64,000 nt of DNA, taken from Bradyrhizobium sp. (GTDB lineage: Bacteria > Pseudomonadota > Alphaproteobacteria > Rhizobiales > Xanthobacteraceae). The position numbers and the translations under genes are program-made. This document shows positions 44,205-52,722 of the stretch, in pieces. The stretch covers positions 62,001 to 126,000 of the forward strand of contig NZ_JACRAW010000098.1 in assembly GCF_016213215.1 (NCBI RefSeq), given 5' to 3'. The notes under the pieces are model-generated. The model had not been told where the DNA came from, ran no database searches, and saw only the letters and a list, made by a program, of their open reading frames with translations. Numbering within the stretch: the stretch's first letter is position 1; each line of letters opens with the position of its first letter.

Positions 44205-46012
44205 TTACGCACCTCCGCCGTCGGCTGAATGCAGTCGACCGAGCAGATCTGGGCGCAAAGCGAGCAGCCGATGCAGAGCGATTGGTCGATTTCGATCTTG
44301 TGCCGGCCCTCGAACGTTTCCTTGCCCCAGCTCATGGCGGGGCAGCCGAGATTCATGCAGGCCTGGCAGGCAACGCATTGCGCCGTAACCACCTGCAGCG
44401 GCGGCCCCTTGATCTTGACCGGGTCGAGCACGCAGGGGCGGTTGGCGATCAGGACGGCCACGCCGCGGTAATTGATCGCTTCGCGCAGTTGCTGGTGCAT
44501 GGCCGCCAGATCATAGGAGTCGACAGTCTCCACCCATTTGACGCCGACCGCGCGGATCAGCGCTTCATAATCCACTCTCGGCGCTTCTTCGCCGCGGAGC
44601 GTCCTGCCGGTGCCCGGATGGTCCTGCCCACCGGTCATCGCGGTGATGTGATTGTCGAGCAGCAGCACGGTCAGATTGGCCTGGTTGTAGACCGCGTCGA
44701 TCAGGCCGGGAATGCCGGCATGGAGAAAGGTCGAATCCCCGATCGTCGCCACGACCGGCCTGGTTTCGCCCGCCTTGACCATGCCGATCGCGTTGCCGAT
44801 CGAACAGCCCATCGCTACCGTCGTGTCGATGCCGCGCAGCGGATCGAGGCAGCCCAGCGTGTAGCAACCGATGTCGCCGGCGACGCGCGCACCGGATGCG
44901 CGTATCGCCAGGAAGCTCGAGGTGTGTGGGCAGCCGGCACACAGCACCGGCGGCCGCATCAAGGGCTCCGGCGCCCAGACGTTGGACTTGGGACGGGGTT
45001 GCAGAACTCCCGCCTTTTCGAATCCGGCGCGCACCAGTTCGGGGCTGAGTTCGCCGGCCCGCGGGAAGAATTCCTTGCCTCCGACCCGAAGACCGAGCGC
45101 GCGCATTTCGCGCTCGATGACCGGCTCGAGCTCTTCAACCACGATCACCCGTTCGACGCTGTCGCAGAAACGGCGAAGCAGGCTGTCCGGCAGCGGCCAG
45201 GACGCACCTAACTTCAAAACGCTGGCGTTCGGCAGCACCTCGCGGACATAGGGATAACAGGTCCCCGCGGTGACGACGCCGACCGCCGCATCACCCTTTT
45301 CCCAGCGATTGATCGGGGCGTCCTCGAGATACTCCTTGAGCCTGGTCTCGCGCTCGAGCACGACGCCATGGCGCCGCCGGGCGTGGGCCGGAATCATGAC
45401 GTTCTTCGCGGGCTGCTCCAGGAAGCCTCGGCCGGGGATGTCGGTCCGGGTGCCGACCCTGACCGGGCTACGCGTGTGCGACAATCGCGTGGTCCCGCGG
45501 ACGATTACCGGGGTGTCGAAGCGTTCCGACAGATCGAAGGCGAGCTTGGTGAAGTCGAGCGCCTCCTGGGCATCGCTCGGCTCCAGGATCGGCACGATGG
45601 CGAGCGCGCCGTAGATCCGCGTGTCCTGCTCGTTTTGCGAACTGTGAATGCCGGGATCGTCGCACACCACCAGCACCAGCCCGCCATTCACGCCGATATA
45701 GGCCTGCGACAGGAAGGCGTCGGCGGCAACGTTGAGGCCGACATGTTTCATGGCCGCCAGAGCCCGACGGCCGGCGAACGAAGCGCCGATCGCGACGTCG
45801 AGGGCGACCTTTTCATTGGTCGACCATTGGGCATGGAGGTCTTCGGCCGGATAGGTCGCCAGATTCTCGAGGATTTCCGTGCTCGGCGTGCCGGGATAGG
45901 CCGCAGCGACCTTGACCCCCGCCTCCCACGAGCCCCGGGCAATCGCCTCATTGCCAGTCAGCGGGCGCAAAACATTCGCCGACGCTTCAACGGATACCTC
46001 AAGGACGGACAT
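44201..46012 (-). CDS. iorA: Indolepyruvate:ferredoxin oxidoreductase alpha subunit
   Basis: A 603-residue alpha subunit: aryl pyruvate + CoA + oxidised ferredoxin to aryl acetyl-CoA + CO2. It shows GNEAIARGSWEAGVKVAAAYPGTPSTEI at the start, CAGCPHTSSFLAIRASG, the TPP motif GDSTFLHAGIPGLIDAVYNQAN, and two C-terminal iron-sulfur clusters (CVACQACMNLGC and CIGCSLCAQIC). The length fits the family. It is the first gene of the operon iorA-iorB-korA-korB-gamma-paaK, and a palindrome lies just upstream of its start. Confidence 0.94.
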   Translation of the reverse strand: MSVLEVSVEASANVLRPLTGNEAIARGSWEAGVKVAAAYPGTPSTEILENLATYPAEDLHAQWSTNEKVALDVAIGASFAGRRALAAMKHVGLNVAADAFLSQAYIGVNGGLVLVVCDDPGIHSSQNEQDTRIYGALAIVPILEPSDAQEALDFTKLAFDLSERFDTPVIVRGTTRLSHTRSPVRVGTRTDIPGRGFLEQPAKNVMIPAHARRRHGVVLERETRLKEYLEDAPINRWEKGDAAVGVVTAGTCYPYVREVLPNASVLKLGASWPLPDSLLRRFCDSVERVIVVEELEPVIEREMRALGLRVGGKEFFPRAGELSPELVRAGFEKAGVLQPRPKSNVWAPEPLMRPPVLCAGCPHTSSFLAIRASGARVAGDIGCYTLGCLDPLRGIDTTVAMGCSIGNAIGMVKAGETRPVVATIGDSTFLHAGIPGLIDAVYNQANLTVLLLDNHITAMTGGQDHPGTGRTLRGEEAPRVDYEALIRAVGVKWVETVDSYDLAAMHQQLREAINYRGVAVLIANRPCVLDPVKIKGPPLQVVTAQCVACQACMNLGCPAMSWGKETFEGRHKIEIDQSLCIGCSLCAQICSVDCIQPTAEVRK

Positions 46013-46026
46013 TTACCCCCCGCGAC

Positions 46027-46050
46027 TGGTCATTCATTGAAGATTGACCA
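46027..46050. promoter_or_regulatory. Candidate operator upstream of iorA
   Basis: An imperfect 24-base palindrome: TGGTCA and TGACCA arms spaced by 12 bases, with an inner TTCATTGAA. It lies 15 bases upstream of the iorA ATG and could bind a dimeric regulator (GntR, Lrp or MarR type). No regulator gene is adjacent. Confidence 0.4.
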
Positions 46051-46191
46051 ATCGCAAATCCGCCCAAAAGTATTTGAGTTAGGTCAAAAAATCGCCGCCG
46101 GGTACCTCCGAGGCCTCCTTTGGCGCGATCCCTCTCGCTGGCTCGACCGGACTGCCCGCGCCGCCCACCCGCCTAGATGCAAGTCACGATC

Positions 46192-46536
46192 TCATACACG
46201 CGCAGCACGAAAATTGAAGTAGCTGAGCCCAACGGCAGCGGCGGCGTGCACCAATACGCGCGGATCGAACAGATTGCCGATCGATATGCCGAACAATCCG
46301 GCGATGCCAACCCAGCAGAGAGTGCCTGCCAGCGCGATCCAGGCTACCGCCCTGTCACCGGGACGAAAGCTCCGAACCACATTCAGCGCCACCAGGAGAG
46401 CCGCGGCGAGGACGCCTGCGAGTGACCAGACGAAAAGGGCACTCCACAACTCGGCGAACAAGAAAGTGCCCAGCAAATGGCCTGCCGCCCCAAAGGCCAG
46501 AAGCCCGCAAAAAAGCCGATCGACGATCCTGTCCAT
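46192..46536 (-). CDS. Small four-helix membrane protein, unknown function
   Basis: A 114-residue hydrophobic protein with four predicted helices (about 10-30, 33-52, 63-82, 88-106) and few charges. No motif is recognised. The reading frame is consistent and of membrane-protein composition, on the same strand as, and downstream of, the small helical gene at 46749. Function unknown. Confidence 0.6.
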   Translation of the reverse strand: MDRIVDRLFCGLLAFGAAGHLLGTFLFAELWSALFVWSLAGVLAAALLVALNVVRSFRPGDRAVAWIALAGTLCWVGIAGLFGISIGNLFDPRVLVHAAAAVGLSYFNFRAARV

Positions 46537-46748
46537 CCGAGCTTCATAGCATCCAGCTCAAGCCATGGCGACCGCGCGAACGCCTTCTTCAGATCTTGAT
46601 CGGGCGAGCAGCGCGAGGCCAATGCCGAGGCTGAAGCCGATCAGCTTCTTTTCGATCGGCAACAGCGGCTCGACCGCGTTGCCGTTCGCCCCGGATTCAA
46701 GATTGGTTTACGCCATCGAAGATTCTTCCGTTTGCGCAAGAGTGGAGA

Positions 46749-46967
46749 TCAGCGCCTTTCGTGCTCCGCCCCTTCATCACGAATCCTCAGGCTGAAGATC
46801 CTGCCGCGGAGCTGATGCACGACTCTGTCAATATCGTCCATCTGCGCCTCGAGCTTTTGGCGGCCGCTGGGATCGGCCGTCTCGAGCACGAGTCGCGCAT
46901 GCTGAATATTGAGGTCGAGAAACAGAACGAGATGTCTGATGTCTTCGAGCTGCGATCGCAAACGCAT
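46749..46967 (-). CDS. Small coiled-coil hypothetical protein
   Basis: A 72-residue frame rich in Leu, Arg, Asp and Glu: MRLRSQLEDIRHLVLFLDLN, then a KLEAQMDDIDRVVHQLRGRI segment that looks helical and coiled. It may start further upstream (47066). No family is recognised and no clear ribosome binding site is seen, so support is modest. Confidence 0.42.
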   Translation of the reverse strand: MRLRSQLEDIRHLVLFLDLNIQHARLVLETADPSGRQKLEAQMDDIDRVVHQLRGRIFSLRIRDEGAEHERR

Positions 46968-47325
46968 CAGATAGGAATCGAATTCATCGGCGCCGGGGTT
47001 CGTACAGCCGGAACGGGAGGCCCGTTTGCCTGCTCGTGTCGTCCGCGCTCGCTGAAAACTGATCAAGATACCCCACCGTGATCCGAAGCCCCGTGACCTG
47101 CCTTGTAGCCGGTTTCCCTGTACATTGGCTGAGTACGTCCAGTGCCAGCATGACCTTCAACTGCCAGTCGACGTTTCTCATGACAGGCCATGTCAGGGAT
47201 CCGCTCCGGCCGTGCCGCTGAGCCGGAATTGTCTCGGAAAAGCGATGTCAACGGTCGACGCGCCGCGCCGTTTTGTGGCAGAACGAGGCTCCCTTCCTGG
47301 TATACCGATCGATAGCGAGGTCAGC

Positions 47326-48621
47326 ATGGCTGCGCCAAAACCGCCTGCATTCGAAACCCTGAGCCTGCATGCGGGCCAGCATCCGGATCCCGCCACCGGC
47401 GCCCGCGCGGTGCCGATCTACCAGACCACGTCCTATGTCTTTCAGGACACCGACCACGCCGCCGCGCTGTTCAATCTCGAACGCGCCGGCCACCTCTATA
47501 CGCGCATCTCGAACCCGACGATCGCGGTACTCGAGGAGCGCATGGCGGCGCTCGAAAGTGGGGTTGGCGCGGTCTGCACCGCGAGCGGGATGGCGGCGAT
47601 GCATCTTGCCATCGCAACGCTGCTCAATGCCGGCGACCATATCGTGGCCTCGGCCTCGCTCTATGGCGGTACCATCAACCTGCTCGCGCACACCCTGCCG
47701 CGCTTCGGCATCACGACCAGCTTCGTCAAGCCGCGCGATCTCGACGGTATCCGCGCGGCGATCCGGCCCAACACCAGGCTCGTGATCGGCGAAACCATCG
47801 GCAATCCCGGCCTGGAGGTGCTCGACATTCCGGCGGTGGCGCAAATCGCGCACGAGGCGAAGATTCCGCTCCTGATCGACAACACCTTCGCCACGCCCTA
47901 TCTCAGCCAGCCGATCGAGCTCGGGGCCGACATCGTGATGCATTCGGTGACCAAATGGCTCGGCGGCCACGGCATTGCGATCGGCGGCGCCATCGTCGAC
48001 GGCGGCCGTTTCGACTGGCGCGCCTCCGGCAAGTTCGGCGTGCTCACCGAGCCCTATGGCGGCTACCACGGCATCGTTTTCGACGAGCAGTTCGGCACCG
48101 CCGCCTTCATCGTGCGTGCACGGACCGAGGGCCTGCGCGATTTCGGCGCCTGCATGTCGCCGACCAATGCGTTCCAGCTGCTTCAGGGCGTGGAGACGCT
48201 TGCCGTGCGCATGGACCGCCACATGCAGAACACCTACGCGGTGCTGGAGGCCCTCAAGGCCAACAAGGCGGTGGAATGGGTGCTGCATCCTTCGCTGGAG
48301 AGCCACGCCGATTACCAGCTGGCGAAGAAGCTGCTGCCGCGCGGTGCCGGCTCCATCGTCAGCTTCGGCATCAAGGGCGGGCGCGCCGCCGGGCGCAAGT
48401 TCATCGAACAGCTCAAGCTGATCAGCCATCTCGCCAATGTCGGCGACGCCAAGACGCTGGTCATTCACCCCGCCAGCACCACCCACCAACAGATGGACGC
48501 GGCCCAGCTCGCCGCGGCCGGAATCGGCGAAGGGCTGGTGCGGCTGTCGGTCGGCATCGAATCGGCACAGGACATCATCGACGATCTCGGACAGGCGCTG
48601 CGCGCCTCGCAAAAGGTTTGA
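47326..48621 (+). CDS. metY: O-acetylhomoserine sulfhydrylase (aminocarboxypropyltransferase)
   Basis: A 431-residue PLP enzyme of the Cys/Met metabolism family: O-acetylhomoserine + sulfide to homocysteine + acetate. The start FETLSLHAGQHPDPATGARAVPIYQTTSYVF, YTRISNPTIAVLEERMAALE, and the PLP lysine in DIVMHSVTKWLGGHG are diagnostic; the closing VRLSVGIESAQDIIDDLGQAL is typical. ATG at 47326 is used; the longer frame to 47125 has no conservation. An alpha/beta hydrolase gene follows 3 bp after the stop. No SAM-II-type riboswitch was recognised in the leader. Confidence 0.93.
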   Translation: MAAPKPPAFETLSLHAGQHPDPATGARAVPIYQTTSYVFQDTDHAAALFNLERAGHLYTRISNPTIAVLEERMAALESGVGAVCTASGMAAMHLAIATLLNAGDHIVASASLYGGTINLLAHTLPRFGITTSFVKPRDLDGIRAAIRPNTRLVIGETIGNPGLEVLDIPAVAQIAHEAKIPLLIDNTFATPYLSQPIELGADIVMHSVTKWLGGHGIAIGGAIVDGGRFDWRASGKFGVLTEPYGGYHGIVFDEQFGTAAFIVRARTEGLRDFGACMSPTNAFQLLQGVETLAVRMDRHMQNTYAVLEALKANKAVEWVLHPSLESHADYQLAKKLLPRGAGSIVSFGIKGGRAAGRKFIEQLKLISHLANVGDAKTLVIHPASTTHQQMDAAQLAAAGIGEGLVRLSVGIESAQDIIDDLGQALRASQKV

Positions 48622-48624
48622 GCC

Positions 48625-49407
48625 ATGAAGTTCTCCATCAACGGGCTGGATGCCTTCGCTGCGACCGGCGGTCGCGAGTTCGATCCGTCGCTGCCCGCCG
48701 TGGTGTTCATCCACGGCGCCGGCTTTGACCACACCGCATGGGCGTTGCAGACGCGGTGGTTTGCCCATCACGGCTTTGCCGTGCTTGCGCCGGACCTGCC
48801 CGGCCACGGCCGCTCCGCGGGACCTTCGTTCGCCACCATCGCCGACATGGCAGACTGGATCGCGGCCCTGCTCGATGCCGCCAAGGCGAGCAAGGCCTAT
48901 CTGATCGGCCACTCCATGGGATCCATGATCGCATTGGAAACAGCGGCGCGACATCCCGACAAGGTGTCGGCGCTCGGCCTGATCGGCAGCGCCGCCGCGA
49001 TGACGGTCAGCCCCGACCTTCTGAACGCAGCCGAAGCGAACGACCACGCGGCCATCGACATGGTCTCGATCTGGGGCTTGGGCTTCAAGGCGGAGTTAGG
49101 CGGCAGCCTGGCGCCGGGACTTTGGATGCACGGCGGTGCGCAGACCACCCTGCAGCGTTGCGCGCCGGGCGTGCTGTTCAAGGATCTGTCCGCCTGCAAT
49201 TCCTACCAGAACGCGCTAACCGCCGCTGCCAGCGTCAAGGTGCCGACAACCATCATCATGGGCGAGCGCGACCTGATGACGCCCGCCAGGGCCGGCAAGG
49301 CGCTGGCTGCGGCGATCCCCAACGCGCGCACGGTGATCCTCCCGGGCGCCGGCCATACCATGATGGCCGAATCCCCCGATGAATTGCTTGCGGCGCTGAA
49401 GAGGTAG
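48625..49407 (+). CDS. Alpha/beta hydrolase coupled to metY
   Basis: A 260-residue alpha/beta hydrolase. VFIHGAGFDHTAWALQTRWF (oxyanion hole), APDLPGHGRS, GHSMGSM with the nucleophile serine, and the late GERDLMTPARAGKAL and GAGHTMMAESPDEL supply the rest of the triad. No signal peptide. It starts 3 bp after the metY stop, so it is part of that operon; a role in releasing acyl or ester groups is possible but not shown. The substrate is unknown. Confidence 0.86.
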   Translation: MKFSINGLDAFAATGGREFDPSLPAVVFIHGAGFDHTAWALQTRWFAHHGFAVLAPDLPGHGRSAGPSFATIADMADWIAALLDAAKASKAYLIGHSMGSMIALETAARHPDKVSALGLIGSAAAMTVSPDLLNAAEANDHAAIDMVSIWGLGFKAELGGSLAPGLWMHGGAQTTLQRCAPGVLFKDLSACNSYQNALTAAASVKVPTTIIMGERDLMTPARAGKALAAAIPNARTVILPGAGHTMMAESPDELLAALKR

Positions 49408-49445
49408 CAGGGCTTCCGATCGGCGCAGCAACGACTCCGATGCAG

Positions 49446-49471
49446 CTCCCGCTTGCGGGGGAGAGGTCGAG
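49446..49471. repeat. Fragment of the CTCCCGCTTGCGGGGGAG repeat
   Basis: Contains CTCCCGCTTGCGGGGGAGAG followed by GTCGAG, the same short palindrome as in the tandem duplication at 14.4-14.9 kb. Confidence 0.6.
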
Positions 49472-49575
49472 CGAACGCAGGCCATCGGTCGTCGCGACGT
49501 TTTGATTGACTGGCGCATTGATCGGCGACGCCTCCTTCCCGGACAATCCTGCTATGACGGGATGGGAGGAGGAAG

Positions 49576-50307
49576 ATGGCGGAAAGCCTGGCAGGACGGG
49601 TCGCCCTGGTGACCGGCGGCTCACGCGGCATTGGTGCCGCCATTTCGAACGCCCTTGGCGAGGCCGGCGCGGCGGTCGCCATCAATTGTCGCGAACGGCT
49701 GGATCAGGCCAACAGCGTTGCGGACGATATCCGCGCCAGAGGCGGACGCGCCATTGCCGTGGCAGCGGACGTGTCGCAAAGCGTCGCGGTGGCCGGGATG
49801 GTGGAGCGGGTGAAATCCGAGCTCGGACCGATCGAAATCCTCGTCAACAATGCCGGCATTGCGATCACACGCGGGGTTGATGACCTGACTGAAGCCGATT
49901 TCGACCGGACGATAACGGTCAATCTGAAATCGGTTTTCCTGTGCACCCAGGCGGTGTTGCCGATGATGCGCGCCAGGAAGTGGGGACGCATCGTCAACAT
50001 CTCCTCGGGCGCGGCGCGAGGCGCCGGCTCGATCGGGCCGCATTACAACGCCTCCAAGGCCGGCATCGAGGGATTGACGCGCGGCTATGCAGCGCGCCTG
50101 GTGAAAGAGGGCATCACCGTCAACGCCGTGGCGCCCTCCCTGATCGCGACGGACATGATGAAGGGACAGGAGCAACTGGTCGCTCGCATTCCCCTCGGCC
50201 GGTTCGGCAGGGCGGAAGAGGTCGCCAAGGCCGTCATGCTGCTGGTGGACAATCCCTATATGACCGGCCAGACGATCGCGATGAGCGGCGGCATGAGTTT
50301 CAACTGA
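49576..50307 (+). CDS. SDR-family oxidoreductase (FabG-like)
   Basis: A 243-residue short-chain dehydrogenase/reductase. It has the cofactor motif GGSRGIG, the NNAGIA segment, the active-site NISSG and YNASK (catalytic Ser, Tyr, Lys) and the C-terminal MTGQTIAMSGGMSFN. It is likely a 3-oxoacyl-thioester reductase with NAD(P)H; exact substrate unknown. GGGAGGAGGAAG precedes the ATG as a strong ribosome binding site. It is convergent with the acyl-CoA ligase gene downstream. Confidence 0.9.
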   Translation: MAESLAGRVALVTGGSRGIGAAISNALGEAGAAVAINCRERLDQANSVADDIRARGGRAIAVAADVSQSVAVAGMVERVKSELGPIEILVNNAGIAITRGVDDLTEADFDRTITVNLKSVFLCTQAVLPMMRARKWGRIVNISSGAARGAGSIGPHYNASKAGIEGLTRGYAARLVKEGITVNAVAPSLIATDMMKGQEQLVARIPLGRFGRAEEVAKAVMLLVDNPYMTGQTIAMSGGMSFN

Positions 50308-50344
50308 AGCCGCCGGTCTCTCGGCGCGCCCGTTCGGCCGCGCA

Positions 50345-51901
50345 TCAGCTCACGCGCCGGTCGCGCCCTTCCCAGAACGGCTTGCGCAGCTCGCGCTTGA
50401 GCACCTTGCCGGCACCCGACAGCGGCAGCGGCGCCTCGGTGATCTCCACGCTGCGGGGGCACTTGTAGCCGGCGATCCGCGCCTTGGTGAACTCGATCAG
50501 TTCAGTAGCGGAGACCTCCCCGCCGGCGCGCTTGACCACGATGGCGTGCACCGTCTCGCCCCACTGCTCGTCCGGAATGCCGATCACCGCGCAAGACAGC
50601 ACGGCGGGATGTTGCGCCAGCGCATTCTCGACCTCGACTGAATAGACGTTCTCGCCGCCCGAGATGATCATGTCCTTCACCCGGTCGACGACGTAGACGA
50701 AGCCGTCCTTGTCCATGAAACCGCCGTCGCCGGTGTGCATCCAGCCATTGATCACGGCGCGCGCGGTTTCCTCGGGCCGCTCCCAGTAGCCCATCATCAC
50801 GTTGTCGCCGCGCGCCACGATCTCGCCGACCGTGCCGAACGGCACCGGCTGGTCGTTGTCGTCGACGATGCGGACCTCGCAGCCGAGGGTGGCGCGGCCG
50901 GCGCCGCGATGCCGCCCCTTCGCACGCCCCTCGCCGATATGCTCCTTCCAGTGCAGGAGGGTAGCGATCGGCGACAGCTCGGTCATGCCGTAGGCCTGCG
51001 TGAAGGCGACATGCGGCAGCGCCTTGGCGGCGCGATCGAGCACCGCCTCGCTGATCGGCGAAGCGCCGTAGAGGACTCTCTTCAGCGACGACAGATCATA
51101 GTTTCCGATCGCCGGGTGATCGACAAACATCTGGATCATGGTGGGGACGAGCAGAACGTCCGTCACACGCGTGTTCTGGATCACCGCCATGACACCCTCA
51201 GGGGTGAACGACTGGATCATCACGTTGGAGCCGCCGCTCAAGAGCAGCGAATACATGGCCGCGCCATTGGCGAGATGGAACATCGGCGCGGCGTGAAGAT
51301 AGATACAGCCCGCCGGAAACAGCCCTTCGCTCAGCGCATTGAACGCGTTCGCCATCAGATTGTGGTGGCTGAGCATGACGCCCTTGGAACGGCCGGTGGT
51401 GCCGCCGGTATAGAAGATGCCGGCAAGGTCCTTGCCTTCCCGCATGGCATCCTCGACCGGTTCGCTGCGGGCGATCACTGCTTCATAGCCCTCGATTCCA
51501 GACGGCACGTCGCCATCATCGGCATAGATCAGCTTCAATCCGGGGATCGCCTTGGCAAGCTGCGCGCCAATCGGCGCGAACGCCTTGTCCACGAACAAGA
51601 TACCGGCGCGGCAATCGCGCAGCGCGTCTTCGTTCTCCAGCGCGCTCCAGCGGATGTTGAGGGGAACAATCACCGCGCCGGCCCAGCCGGCGGCGAGATA
51701 GAGCTCGAGATAGCGGTCGGAATTGAGCGACAGCACGGCGACGCGATCACCAAGCGCGATGCCACGCGCCCGCAAGCCACCCGCCAGCCGCGCGACACGG
51801 TCGCCGACCTCGCGCCAGGTGCGGCGATTATCGCCGCATACCGTCGCCAGACCATTGGGGTTGAGCTGCAGCGCGCGCCGCAATCCTTGGGTAATATTCA
51901 T
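50345..51901 (-). CDS. Acyl-CoA synthetase (AMP-forming)
   Basis: A 518-residue adenylate-forming acyl-CoA ligase: acid + ATP + CoA to acyl-CoA + AMP + PPi. The P-loop IFYTGGTTGRSKGVMLSH, the AYGMTELSP segment, the hinge GDGGFMDKDGFVYVVDRVKDMIISGGENVYSVEVE and the late lysine in GAGKVLKRELR are conserved. Overlaps the upstream TetR gene by four bases, so it is cotranscribed with it. With the divergent thiolase operon it supplies the CoA ester to be degraded. Chain type is not known. Confidence 0.93.
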   Translation of the reverse strand: MNITQGLRRALQLNPNGLATVCGDNRRTWREVGDRVARLAGGLRARGIALGDRVAVLSLNSDRYLELYLAAGWAGAVIVPLNIRWSALENEDALRDCRAGILFVDKAFAPIGAQLAKAIPGLKLIYADDGDVPSGIEGYEAVIARSEPVEDAMREGKDLAGIFYTGGTTGRSKGVMLSHHNLMANAFNALSEGLFPAGCIYLHAAPMFHLANGAAMYSLLLSGGSNVMIQSFTPEGVMAVIQNTRVTDVLLVPTMIQMFVDHPAIGNYDLSSLKRVLYGASPISEAVLDRAAKALPHVAFTQAYGMTELSPIATLLHWKEHIGEGRAKGRHRGAGRATLGCEVRIVDDNDQPVPFGTVGEIVARGDNVMMGYWERPEETARAVINGWMHTGDGGFMDKDGFVYVVDRVKDMIISGGENVYSVEVENALAQHPAVLSCAVIGIPDEQWGETVHAIVVKRAGGEVSATELIEFTKARIAGYKCPRSVEITEAPLPLSGAGKVLKRELRKPFWEGRDRRVS

Positions 51902-52635
51902 CGTGAAGCTCCTCCGCGTTTCTTGCCTGTTGCCTTGCGCCTTGCTTCGCGCGTCGCGGTGCGCGCGACCGGCGCTGTCTTGGTGGTGGTGTGGCCCTGC
52001 GCCGGTTTGGCGGCCAATCCCTCCGTCAGCCGGACCGTGAATTCGTCGGCGATCTCGCCCGGCGACAGCGCGCCGTCACGCTGATACCAGTGGCCGATCC
52101 AGTTCAGAGAGCCCGCAATTGCAAACGCGGCGAGCTTGGCGTCGCAGCGCTTGATCGAGCCATCGGCAATGCCGGCGGTGATATAGGCGCGGAACGTTGC
52201 GTCGATGCGCTTTTTCGCCGCACGCGCAATCCTGGCGTTCCGATTGGTGAGATCGCGGACATCGAAGCGAACGATGCTCGCGCCGAAATCGATCGCCATC
52301 ACTTCGGCGTAGGCATGAACCAGCTTGCGCAGCTTGACGATCCCCGAACCGCCGCCGGCATCGATTTCCGCGATGACACTGTCGACCAGCTCCGCGCCCA
52401 TCGACCAGCACTCGAACAATATTTCATCCTTGCCGCGGAAATAATTGTACAGCGCCGGCTTGGTGATGTTCAGCCGCTCGGCGACCTCGTTCAGGGTCAC
52501 GCGATGATAGCCCTGCTCCAGAAACAGCTGGACCGCCGTACGCAGCACCGCCTCGCGCTTTTCGTCGCGGGCGCGGCGCCGGCTTTCGAACGGCAGCCAG
52601 GGCGGAGCGGCGGGATTGGTGAAACGTGAATCCAT
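51898..52635 (-). CDS. TetR-family transcriptional regulator
   Basis: A 245-residue TetR-type repressor. The N-terminal helix-turn-helix (about 27-75) reads REAVLRTAVQLFLEQGYHRV, then TLNEVAERLNITKPALYNYF and KDEIL; the remainder is a ligand-binding helical domain, and the C-terminal 40 residues are basic and disordered. It lies divergent from the thiolase operon, with a palindrome in between, and is cotranscribed with the acyl-CoA ligase. Such regulators usually respond to an acyl-CoA of the pathway they control. Confidence 0.92.
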   Translation of the reverse strand: MDSRFTNPAAPPWLPFESRRRARDEKREAVLRTAVQLFLEQGYHRVTLNEVAERLNITKPALYNYFRGKDEILFECWSMGAELVDSVIAEIDAGGGSGIVKLRKLVHAYAEVMAIDFGASIVRFDVRDLTNRNARIARAAKKRIDATFRAYITAGIADGSIKRCDAKLAAFAIAGSLNWIGHWYQRDGALSPGEIADEFTVRLTEGLAAKPAQGHTTTKTAPVARTATREARRKATGKKRGGASR

Positions 52636-52674
52636 GGAAGGGCGCGTTGACTCCGGTTCGCGGCAGGCGATATG

Positions 52675-52707
52675 TTACCCGTGGGTAATAAAAAGTCCAA
52701 CGGGTAA
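52675..52707. promoter_or_regulatory. TetR operator palindrome in the divergent promoter
   Basis: A perfect 14-base palindrome TTACCCGTGGGTAA (52675-52688), with a further half-site GGGTAA at 52702-52707 just upstream of the thiolase ribosome binding site. It sits between the TetR and thiolase starts, where autoregulation and repression of the beta-oxidation operon would be expected. Confidence 0.7.
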
Positions 52708-52722
52708 TTTTTGGAGGATGCG

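Noticed and set aside
47067..47325. SAM-II riboswitch before metY
   Set aside because: I looked for the family's conserved strands and pseudoknot and did not find them in the leader; absence is not proven without a covariance search.
47248..49047. 599-residue antisense frame over metY and the hydrolase
   Set aside because: It covers two well-supported genes and has only high-GC composition.
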